Assembly: GCF_026626335.1 (NCBI RefSeq)
Contig: NZ_JAPNTZ010000007.1
Span: forward strand, 1 to 64,000
Reading direction: 5' to 3'
Source of the DNA: Paractinoplanes pyxinae
GTDB taxonomy: Bacteria; Actinomycetota; Actinomycetes; Mycobacteriales; Micromonosporaceae
Length of the DNA stretch: 64,000 nucleotides
How positions within the stretch are numbered: position 1 is the stretch's first letter; each line of letters opens with the position of its first letter. The notes under the pieces were generated by a model. That model was not told the DNA's origin. It worked only from the letters and a program-made list of their open reading frames with translations, and did no database searches. The translations under genes and the position numbers were made by a program. Positions 57,706 to 64,000 of this stretch are shown here, in pieces.

Positions 57706-59048
57706 CGATCACCCCCGGCCGTACCCGCACAGCCTCCCGCCGTCCGCGCCGTCGCGTCCCCACCGGCCCGAGGCACAGCGTGCCCCCCACCTTCACCACC
57801 CCTCGTCCCGCGTACGCGATGACCCCGCCGCCCGAGGAACCCCGGCCCCCGGCCGAGGAACCGCAGCCGGCTCGTTCGCACCGCGCCCCCGCCCGCCGCT
57901 CCTACCTGCGGGCCGCGTTCGTGCGCTGCGCCCTCTATCTGGGCCCGCTCAGCGTGGCCGCGGCCGCCGCCGGCCCGCTGACCGACGTCCCGTGGCCGGT
58001 GCCGCTGGCCACGCTGCTGCTGGGCTGGGCCGCCGCGCAGGCGCTGACCAGCGCCGGCGTCTCGGTCGCGCGCCGGGCCGGGCCGGCCGCCGCCGCGCGT
58101 CTGGCCGGTGGCGGCTTCGCGGCCGTGGCCGGTCTGTGGTGCTCGCTGGTCTGGATCGCGCCGGACGCGCTGGTCGGCCCGCACCGGGGGCTGGCCCTGG
58201 TGATCGGCCTGGGCGGGCTGGGCACACTGGCCACGATCACCGCCGCCCTGGTGACCCGGACCGAGGCCGCCGTGGTCGTGTGGAGCCTGCCCTGCTGGCT
58301 GCTGGCCGGGTCGGCGCTGGCCGAGCCGCTGATCGGCCGGACGGCCGAGGTGGGCCTGCTGCTGCCGGCGGCCATCGTGGTGGCTCTCGTCCGGGCCTAC
58401 CAGCCGGTCGTCGTGCCCGGCGCCCCCGGCCGCCGGCCCCGGCTCACCCCGGCCGAACTGCGCCGCAGCGGTGGCTATCTGGTGATCGGGGCGTCCCAGG
58501 CGGTCGTTCTGGGGCAGGTCTGGCAGGCCGGGCCGTCCGGCTCGACCGCGCCGTTCTGGCTGCCGCTGCTGCTGGCCGTGCCCATCCTCGAGGCGCTGAT
58601 CGGCTGGCACACCGGCCAGGTCGAGGCGGGGCTGGACACGACCGAGAACGGCGCCGACTACCGCAAGCACGTCCGCAGCGTCACTCTGATCACGATCGTC
58701 GGGCTGCTGCCGCCGTTCGCGGTGGGGATCGCCCTGGCCCTGGCCGCCTATCAGCTGCCGGCCGCAAAGACCTCGGCCACGGTGCTCGGCCTGGCCGGCG
58801 GCACCCTGCTCGGCGGGGTCTTCGCCGTCACCTACCTGCTGGCCGCGCGCTCCCGCACCGCCGTCGCCGCCCTTCTGGCCGCCGCGCCGCCCCTGGTCAC
58901 CGTGGCCCTGCCGCTGCTGCCGCTGCCCTCCTCCGGCCCCCTGCCGGACGCCGTCGCCGTGCTCGCCGCCACCCACCTGGCCGGCCTGCTCGTCGTGGCC
59001 CTGACCGCCCAGTCCGCACCCACCGCCGACGACTCCCGGAGAACATAG
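57702..59048 (+). CDS. Polytopic membrane protein, candidate PelG-like exporter
   Basis: 448 residues. A Pro-rich cytoplasmic N-terminus (about 1–65) precedes roughly ten to twelve membrane segments, such as ALYLGPLSVAAAAAGPL, WPVPLATLLLGWAAAQAL, GLALVIGLGGLGTLATITAA and VAVLAATHLAGLLVVALTAQ. Size, topology and place after a PelF-like gene fit PelG, the MOP-family partner of PelF, but sequence resemblance to PelG is not obvious by eye. A loop IGWHTGQVEAGLDTTENGAD is polar and may face the cytoplasm. It ends TAG, sharing its G with the next GTG. Confidence 0.72.
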   Translation: MTITPGRTRTASRRPRRRVPTGPRHSVPPTFTTPRPAYAMTPPPEEPRPPAEEPQPARSHRAPARRSYLRAAFVRCALYLGPLSVAAAAAGPLTDVPWPVPLATLLLGWAAAQALTSAGVSVARRAGPAAAARLAGGGFAAVAGLWCSLVWIAPDALVGPHRGLALVIGLGGLGTLATITAALVTRTEAAVVVWSLPCWLLAGSALAEPLIGRTAEVGLLLPAAIVVALVRAYQPVVVPGAPGRRPRLTPAELRRSGGYLVIGASQAVVLGQVWQAGPSGSTAPFWLPLLLAVPILEALIGWHTGQVEAGLDTTENGADYRKHVRSVTLITIVGLLPPFAVGIALALAAYQLPAAKTSATVLGLAGGTLLGGVFAVTYLLAARSRTAVAALLAAAPPLVTVALPLLPLPSSGPLPDAVAVLAATHLAGLLVVALTAQSAPTADDSRRT

Positions 59049-59617
59049 TGAAGACCCTGTTCCCCCCGTACGCCCATCCGTCGCCCGAGCTGCCGCTGGA
59101 CGCCGACACCTGGATCGTCCGCGAGGCGCCCGGCGAACGACGGTCGCTGCACCAGTCGCTGGGCCGGGTCGACCTGGACTGGGGCAGCCGCTCGCTGGCC
59201 GACGTGCTGGCCGATGTGGACGCCTGGCGGGCCGACGGCGCCGAGGGTCTGTTCCTGGATCGGGCGCCGGCCGGTTCGGGCGGGGTCGGCCCGGTCGCGC
59301 TGACCGTGCGGCTGGCCGCCCGGCGCGGGCTGCACCGGGTGGTGCTCAACCCGGGCGTCCCGACCCATCCGCTCTACCGCGACCTGGGCGTGCGCATCTG
59401 CACCTTCGAGGGACCGTGGTCGACCTATCAGAACTGGGACGGCGACGGCTCGCGCCCGGGCGACGGGCACATCGTGCACGGCGTGCCGACCGCCATGCTC
59501 ACCGCCGCCCGCCGGTTGATGGGCCGTCGTGGGGCCGGGTTCGGGCTGGCCACCGACGCCTCCCCGTACGTCAGCGCCGGATCGCTCGCGGGCGGGGCTG
59601 GCAGCGGGGACAGCTGA
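59048..59617 (+). CDS. Spherulin-4-like putative glycoside hydrolase
   Basis: 189 residues, GTG start inside the TAGTG junction. It resembles spherulation-specific family 4 proteins: TLFPPYAHPSPELPLDADTW at the N-terminus, DVDAWRADGAEGLFLDRAP with the putative catalytic Asp, RGLHRVVLNPGVPTHPLYRD, and the CTFEGPWSTYQNW strand. Fungal Sph3 of this family cleaves alpha-1,4-galactosaminogalactan, and PelA in pel operons carries a functionally similar hydrolase. No signal peptide is visible, and it is short for the family, so the C-terminus may be trimmed. It overlaps the end of mutM by 47 nt. Confidence 0.78.
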   Translation: MKTLFPPYAHPSPELPLDADTWIVREAPGERRSLHQSLGRVDLDWGSRSLADVLADVDAWRADGAEGLFLDRAPAGSGGVGPVALTVRLAARRGLHRVVLNPGVPTHPLYRDLGVRICTFEGPWSTYQNWDGDGSRPGDGHIVHGVPTAMLTAARRLMGRRGAGFGLATDASPYVSAGSLAGGAGSGDS

Positions 59618-60425
59618 ACGAGGAGCGGTTCATGAACTGCTCGCGCCGGATGACCGTGCCGCACCGGTGGCACGGCTCGCCCTCCCGCCCGTACGCGTTG
59701 AGCGAGCGGTCGAAGTAGCCGCTCTCGCCGTTCACGTTGACGTAGAGCTCGTCGAAGCTGGTGCCACCGGCCACGATGGCCTCGGCGAGCACGTCACGCA
59801 CGTGGGCGAGCAACCGCCGTACGGCGGGCCTGGTCAGTTGATCTGTCGGCCGCGCGCCGTGCAGCTGGGCCCGCCAGAGCGCCTCGTCGGCGTAGATGTT
59901 GCCCACGCCCGAGATGAGCGTCTGGTCGAGCAGGGCCCGCTTGACCTCGGTGTGCTTGGCGCGCAGCCGGGCCACGAACAGCTCGTCGTCGAAGAGCGGG
60001 TCCATCGGGTCGCGGGCGATGTGGGCGATCTCGTCGGGCAGCTCGGCGCCACCCTCCGAGACGGACAGTCCGCCGAACGTGCGCTGGTCGACGAAGCGCA
60101 GCTCGGGACCGCCGTCGGTGAACGTGAAGCGGATGCGCAGATGCTTCTCGTCCTCGGCCTCGGCCGGCTGCATCAGCAACTGGCCGCTCATGCCGAGGTG
60201 GCCGATGATCGCGTCGCCCGAGTCGAGCGGGAACCACAGGTATTTGCCGCGGCGGGACACGTCGGCGATCGTGCGGCCGGTCAGCAGGGCGATGAAGTGC
60301 GCGTCGCCGGTCACGTGGCGGCGGATCGAGCGCGGGTGGTGCACCTCGACGGTCTTGATCGTGCGGCCCGTCACCCACTTGGCCAGGCCCTGGCGTACGG
60401 TCTCGACCTCGGGCAGCTCAGGCAC
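59571..60425 (-). CDS. mutM: Formamidopyrimidine-DNA glycosylase
   Basis: 284 residues. It removes oxidised purines such as 8-oxoguanine. After Met removal the catalytic Pro-Glu lies at the N-terminus (PELPEVETVRQGL); the catalytic Lys is in RRGKYLWFPL; the H2TH region has LISGVGNIYADEALW; and the zinc finger CHRCGTVIRREQF…CPRC closes the protein. AAGAGGAG 5 nt before the GTG supports the start. The last 16 codons overlap the spherulin-4-like gene. Confidence 0.96.
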   Translation of the reverse strand: MPELPEVETVRQGLAKWVTGRTIKTVEVHHPRSIRRHVTGDAHFIALLTGRTIADVSRRGKYLWFPLDSGDAIIGHLGMSGQLLMQPAEAEDEKHLRIRFTFTDGGPELRFVDQRTFGGLSVSEGGAELPDEIAHIARDPMDPLFDDELFVARLRAKHTEVKRALLDQTLISGVGNIYADEALWRAQLHGARPTDQLTRPAVRRLLAHVRDVLAEAIVAGGTSFDELYVNVNGESGYFDRSLNAYGREGEPCHRCGTVIRREQFMNRSSFSCPRCQPRPRAIRR

Positions 60426-60444
60426 TGCTTCTCCTCTTGAGAAC

Positions 60445-61602
60445 TCACAAGGTGTAGGGCCAGACGGCGACCAGATAGGCGCCGTACCACAGGCCGAACA
60501 ACGCCCAGGCCGCGATCGATACCACCGCGACACGCGGGCGGGCCCGGCCGGCGGCCACCGCGGCCGGCAGCAGCGTCAACAGTACGGGCACGAGCAACCG
60601 CGGCTTCGAGTGGTAGAAGCCGGCCTGGCCATAGACCAGCACCATGGCGATGACGCCGTACACGGCAAGCGGCAGCCAGGGTTTCTGGGCCAGCGCGACA
60701 CCGGCCGCGGCCAGGGCGGCCAGCAGGATCAACGCCACGCTCACCGGCACCCAGCTGTCGCCCGTGCTCAGCGTCGTGCCCAGGAACGACAGCGTGCTCG
60801 AGCCGAAGTCGAAGGCGGTGCCCCAGCCCGCGGCCTGGATGCGGAACCACGCCGCCGGGTCGCCGACCCGCCAGCCGACCCAGGCCAGGAACAACGGCAC
60901 CCCGGCCAGGGCGACGACCGCGGCCGTGATCGGCTGCCAGGCCTTGGCCCGCGACTCGCGGATCGCCGGCAGCGCGGCCACGGCCAGAGCCACGGCCGCG
61001 GCCGCTCCGGTCGGCCGGGTCAGCGCGGTCAGGAAGCCGAGCAGACCGGCCGCCCACCACACCCGCCGATGCGCGGCGACCAGCATCCCGGCCACCAGGG
61101 CGAGGAAGATCCCCTCCGAGTACGCCATGGAGAAGACGATGGCGACCGGGGCGCTGAAGCAGATCGCGACCAGCGCCCAGCCCGTCCGCTTGCCGTAGAG
61201 CGACGTGCCGAGCAGGTGCACCGCGACCGCCGCCCCGACCGAGGCGACCCAGCTGACCACCAGGGCGGCCGTCGACGCCGGGATGCCGAGCGCGGCCACG
61301 GCCCGGATGAGCATCGGATAGACCGGGAAGAAGGCCAGCTCGTTGCCCTGAAGCTGATTTCCCTCGTACGTGTAACCGTGCGGATAGCCGTCGACGGCGA
61401 CCCGCAGGAACCAGCCCGCGTCCCACACCAGCAGGCGCTGCCGGATCCCGAGCGGCTCGTCGGCGGCCGCGTCCAGCCAGCCCAGAATGATCAGCTGGGC
61501 GATCCGGGTCAGCGCGAAGATGCCGACCGCGACGCCTGCCCCGCGCCACGCGCCGGCCTTGTCCCACAGCCTTTCCGTGGCGTCTTCCTCGGCCAGGCTC
61601 AC
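60445..61602 (-). CDS. GT-C-like membrane glycosyltransferase (PIG-V-like)
   Basis: 385 residues with about nine membrane segments. The first extracytoplasmic loop has VWDAGWFLRVAVDGYPHGY and later NELAFFPVYPMLIRAV, the WDxxWFxxIAxxGYP…FFPLYP pattern of PIG-V-type polyprenyl-sugar mannosyltransferases; the Asp of WDAGW is the probable catalytic acid. A third motif, TALTRPTG, is also typical. It would use a polyprenyl-phosphate sugar outside the membrane; the acceptor is unknown. GTG overlaps the rnc stop as GTGA. Confidence 0.86.
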   Translation of the reverse strand: MSLAEEDATERLWDKAGAWRGAGVAVGIFALTRIAQLIILGWLDAAADEPLGIRQRLLVWDAGWFLRVAVDGYPHGYTYEGNQLQGNELAFFPVYPMLIRAVAALGIPASTAALVVSWVASVGAAVAVHLLGTSLYGKRTGWALVAICFSAPVAIVFSMAYSEGIFLALVAGMLVAAHRRVWWAAGLLGFLTALTRPTGAAAAVALAVAALPAIRESRAKAWQPITAAVVALAGVPLFLAWVGWRVGDPAAWFRIQAAGWGTAFDFGSSTLSFLGTTLSTGDSWVPVSVALILLAALAAAGVALAQKPWLPLAVYGVIAMVLVYGQAGFYHSKPRLLVPVLLTLLPAAVAAGRARPRVAVVSIAAWALFGLWYGAYLVAVWPYTL

Positions 61603-62360
61603 TGACCGTTCTCATCCTCGGGCTTGTCGAGCAGGCTGCCGTCGGGCTCGCTGGTGCGCTCGGTCAGGATCCGCCAGGCCGCCGCGGCCGCCCGCTGCTC
61701 GGCCTGCTTCTTGCTGCGCCCCTCGGAGCCGCCGTAGCGCTCGCCCGCCACCACCACCCAGGCCGTGAACGTCTTGGCGTGGTCGGGGCCCGAGTCCTCG
61801 ATCACGTAGTCGGGCACGCCCAGCCCCAGCGCGGCGGTGAGCTCTTGCAGGCTCGTCTTCCAGTCGAGCGCGGCGCCCCGGCCGGCCGACTCGGCCATCA
61901 GCGGGTCGAACAGCCGGTGGATCACCTCGGCCGCCACGTCCAGCCCATGCTCCAAGTAGATCGCCCCGAGCAGCGCCTCCAGCGTGTCGGCCAGGATGCT
62001 CGCCTTGTCCCGCCCGCCGGTCGTCTCCTCGCCCTTGCCCAGCAGCAGGTGCCGGCCCAGCCCCTCCGGGCCCAGACCGCGGGCCACGTCGGCCAGCGCG
62101 TGCATGTTGACCACGCTGGCCCGCAGCTTGGCCAGCTGGCCCTCGGGCAGGTCGGGGTGGTTGTGGAACAGCGCCGACGTGATCACGACGCCGAGCACCG
62201 AGTCGCCCAGGAACTCGAGCCGCTCGTTGGTCGGCAGGCCGCCGTTCTCGTACGCGTAGGAGCGGTGGGTGAGGGCGCGCTCCAGCAGGCCGGGCTCGAG
62301 GGGGACGCCGAAGGCCTCCTCCAGGGGCAGGGTCGGCGGCCGGCGGCGCTTGTCGTTCAT
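61599..62360 (-). CDS. rnc: Ribonuclease III
   Basis: 253 residues. The endonuclease domain has the signature ERLEFLGDSVLGVVITSALF and the second acidic cluster DTLEALLGAIYLEHG; the dsRNA-binding domain (about 165–235) has DWKTSLQELTAALGLGVPDY and the GRSKKQAEQRAAAAAW helix. It processes rRNA precursors and other double-stranded RNA. The ATG overlaps the plsX stop as ATGA. Tail acidic, as in relatives. Confidence 0.96.
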   Translation of the reverse strand: MNDKRRRPPTLPLEEAFGVPLEPGLLERALTHRSYAYENGGLPTNERLEFLGDSVLGVVITSALFHNHPDLPEGQLAKLRASVVNMHALADVARGLGPEGLGRHLLLGKGEETTGGRDKASILADTLEALLGAIYLEHGLDVAAEVIHRLFDPLMAESAGRGAALDWKTSLQELTAALGLGVPDYVIEDSGPDHAKTFTAWVVVAGERYGGSEGRSKKQAEQRAAAAAWRILTERTSEPDGSLLDKPEDENGQ

Positions 62361-63373
62361 GGAACACCTCGTTGTGTTTCGATCTCGGCCATCGCCGCGA
62401 CCGCGGCTTGGCGATGCAGCTGGGCGGCGAAGGCGATGCCGGCGGCGAGGTCGTCGGCGGAGGCGGCGCCGTGGCAGACGACCACGGTTCCCTCGACGCC
62501 GAGCAGCAGCGCCGCGCGGGGCGGGACCCCTCGCGCCGGGTCGTGCGGCGGGCCGATTTCCGCGTACGCGGTCTCGAGCCCCTTGAGCAGCACGTTCCCG
62601 GTGAAGCCGTCGGTCACGACCACGTCGGCGATCGTGCCGGTGACCACGTCGTTGCCTTCGACCAGGCCGATGTAGCGGCCGCCGCCGGGCAGGTCGAGGC
62701 CGGCCAGCAGGGGCGGGAGTTCCCGGCGGAGGCGGTCGCCCTTGCCGCGTTCGGTGCCGATGGTGAGCAGACCGACGCGGGGCTCGGCCACACCGTGAAC
62801 CACCGAGGCGTACGCGGAACCGAGCCGCGCGTGCATGGCGACCGTCTCCTCGTCGGGATCGACCGAGGAGCCCACGTCGAGCAGCACGAGCCGGCCGGCG
62901 GCGGTGGGCAGCACGGCGGCGAGAGGGGGACGGCGTACGCCGGGACGACGACCCAGACCGAGCGCGGCCGACGTCACGGTGGCACCGGTGTTGCCGGCCG
63001 AGAGCACGGCGTCGGCGGCGCCCTGGGCGACGGCGAGCACGGCCGACCGTACGCCGGACTCGACCCAGCTCTCCACGCGGTCGCCGGGAGCTATGGGCAG
63101 CGTGCTTATCCGGGCCTGTTCGCCCGGTGGCAGGGCGCGAAGAACCTCGCCGGCCGCTTCGAGCGGGCCGACGAGAAGCAGGTGAAGGGCCGGATCGGCC
63201 TGACAGGCGCGCAGAGCGCCGTCAACCACGACGGCGGGAGCGTGGTCCCCGCCGAGGAGGTCGACGGCGATCCGCGCGGTGCCCGGCTCCCCGACAGTGA
63301 GCTGTCCGGAAGCCGCGGCACCGATCGGTCGCCGTAGCTCAGGCGCGACCCGCCCGGTGATCGGGCGCGTCAC
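62357..63373 (-). CDS. plsX: Phosphate acyltransferase PlsX
   Basis: 338 residues, GTG start. It makes acyl-phosphate from acyl-ACP for membrane phospholipid synthesis. Seen: RIAVDLLGGDHAPAVVVDGA (usual AVDAMGGDxAP), ADAVLSAGNTGATVTSAALG, LLDVGSSVDPDEETVAMHA (the usual GAN replaced by GSS), GLVEGNDVVTGTIADVVVTD and GFTGNVLLKGLE. The first 30 residues are an extension; a later start is possible because no good ribosome-binding site precedes the GTG. Typical rpmF–plsX–rnc order. Confidence 0.94.
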   Translation of the reverse strand: MTRPITGRVAPELRRPIGAAASGQLTVGEPGTARIAVDLLGGDHAPAVVVDGALRACQADPALHLLLVGPLEAAGEVLRALPPGEQARISTLPIAPGDRVESWVESGVRSAVLAVAQGAADAVLSAGNTGATVTSAALGLGRRPGVRRPPLAAVLPTAAGRLVLLDVGSSVDPDEETVAMHARLGSAYASVVHGVAEPRVGLLTIGTERGKGDRLRRELPPLLAGLDLPGGGRYIGLVEGNDVVTGTIADVVVTDGFTGNVLLKGLETAYAEIGPPHDPARGVPPRAALLLGVEGTVVVCHGAASADDLAAGIAFAAQLHRQAAVAAMAEIETQRGVP

Positions 63374-63384
63374 TTAAGCGCGGC

Positions 63385-63558
63385 TCAGACCTCGAGGACC
63401 TGACGGCCGTTGTAGGTGCCACAGACCGAGCAGGCGGTGTGCGGCAGCTTCGGCGACTTGCACTGGGGGCAGGCCACGGTCTGGACCGCGGTCGCCTTCC
63501 AGTTCGCCCGGCGGGACCGGGTGTTGCTGCGCGACATCTTGCGCTTGGGGACGGCCAC
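63385..63558 (-). CDS. rpmF: 50S ribosomal protein L32 (zinc form)
   Basis: 57 residues, GTG start with GGAG 8 nt upstream. AVPKRKMSRSNTRSRRANWK is the L32 start, and the zinc ribbon CPQCKSPKLPHTACSVC carries four cysteines (C+ form). It ends GTYNGRQVLEV. The C+ form is usually replaced by a Cys-free paralogue under zinc starvation in actinobacteria; none is in this window. Confidence 0.96.
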   Translation of the reverse strand: MAVPKRKMSRSNTRSRRANWKATAVQTVACPQCKSPKLPHTACSVCGTYNGRQVLEV

Positions 63559-63563
63559 GGTAC

Positions 63564-64000
63564 CTACTCCTCAGAATCTTTCGTCAGGTTGCGCAAAGCA
63601 GCCCAGCGAGGGTCGACTTCCTCGTGGCTGTGATCAGCCGGAAGATCGTCGAAGTGCACCCCACAGTCGGGGCACAGCCCTGGGCAATCCGGCCGGCACA
63701 GCGGGTTGGTCGGCAGCGTCAGCACCACCGCGTCCCGCAACGCCGGCTCCAGGTCGAGCAGGTCGCCCTGCATCCGGCCCACCTCGTCCTCGTCCGTCGT
63801 CTCCTCCGTGGTGCTGTCCTCGTAGGCGAACAGCTCCGCGATCTTGACGTCGAAGGACTCGTTGATCTCGTTGAGGCAGCGGCCGCACTCGCCGGAGAGC
63901 GAGCCACGGACATTGCCGCTGACATAGACCCCCTCGGAGACGGACGTGAGCGTGAGATCAAGCTCGACATCCGACCCCTGCGGGACCGAGATCAGCTCCA
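63564..64000 (-). CDS. YceD/DUF177 family protein, partial at the window end
   Basis: The last 144 or so residues are visible; the start lies beyond base 64000. The sequence shows VELDLTLTSVSEGVYVSGNV, the first cysteine pair ECGRCLNEI, an acidic stretch (EETTDEDEVG) and the C-terminal CRPDCPGLCPDCGVHFDD typical of YceD. The family is linked to 23S rRNA and nearly always precedes rpmF. It ends 5 nt before the rpmF start. Confidence 0.92.
   Translation of the reverse strand, partial: ELISVPQGSDVELDLTLTSVSEGVYVSGNVRGSLSGECGRCLNEINESFDVKIAELFAYEDSTTEETTDEDEVGRMQGDLLDLEPALRDAVVLTLPTNPLCRPDCPGLCPDCGVHFDDLPADHSHEEVDPRWAALRNLTKDSEE

Overview
The window is high-GC actinobacterial chromosome. The housekeeping gene order (yceD–rpmF–plsX–rnc … mutM … smc … ftsY … amt–glnB–glnD … ffh … rpsP–khpA–rimM–trmD–rplS–lepB–rnhB–DUF2469 … xerC, mostly read right to left) and the accessory content suggest a sporangia-forming Micromonosporaceae such as an Actinoplanes relative. 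The family assignment is inference. There is no tRNA, rRNA, CRISPR array or clear insertion sequence.

Layout. 1–2.4 kb: a 16-bp tandem repeat array cut by the window edge, an Ala-rich protein gene, a short GntR regulator and a second degenerate repeat tract. 2.4–6.1 kb: PNPOx-like protein, lipoprotein, XerC, class V aminotransferase, secreted M23 peptidase. 6.1–14.6 kb: housekeeping block on the minus strand (DUF2469, rnhB, NUDIX, two tandem signal peptidases, rplS, trmD, rimM, khpA, rpsP, DUF402, proS). 14.6–18.3 kb: ECF sigma factor with an overlapping membrane-anchored beta-propeller gene, an amidohydrolase and a Uma2 nuclease. 18.3–20.2 kb: ffh and a small membrane protein.

20.4–43.0 kb: an island of about 22.6 kb between ffh and glnD. 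It starts with a Stealth sugar-phosphate transferase and a nucleotide-sugar dehydrogenase. A catabolic wedge follows: a flavin phenol hydroxylase, a natural fusion of maleylacetate reductase with hydroxyquinol 1,2-dioxygenase, and an AraC regulator. Next are a GT2/GtrA pair separated only by one in-frame TGA, then four protein families that each occur as two diverged paralogues: GT-B-like transferases, coiled-coil partners, GT2 plus GT-B giants, and membrane-anchored methyltransferases. A secreted CAP protein and a polytopic membrane protein lie among them. The likely collective job is assembly and modification of a cell-surface glycan.

43.0–55.7 kb: nitrogen control (glnD, glnB, amt with a GlnR-like site), a kinase-like protein, ftsY, a PhoD-like phosphatase preceded by a coupled mini-ORF, a HAD phosphatase, smc and a small coiled-coil protein. 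56.2–59.6 kb: a tightly overlapping three-gene operon of PelF-like glycosyltransferase, polytopic membrane protein and spherulin-4-type hydrolase, read here as a Pel-like exopolysaccharide cassette. 59.6–64 kb: mutM, a GT-C-like membrane protein, rnc, plsX, rpmF and a partial yceD.

Many genes overlap by 1–4 bases (ATGA, GTGA, TGATG), implying translational coupling. Six genes in the first 14.6 kb have a TANNNT −10 hexamer 7–9 nt before the start codon and no Shine-Dalgarno sequence, as in leaderless transcripts. All functional assignments come from reading motifs by eye; no database search was run.
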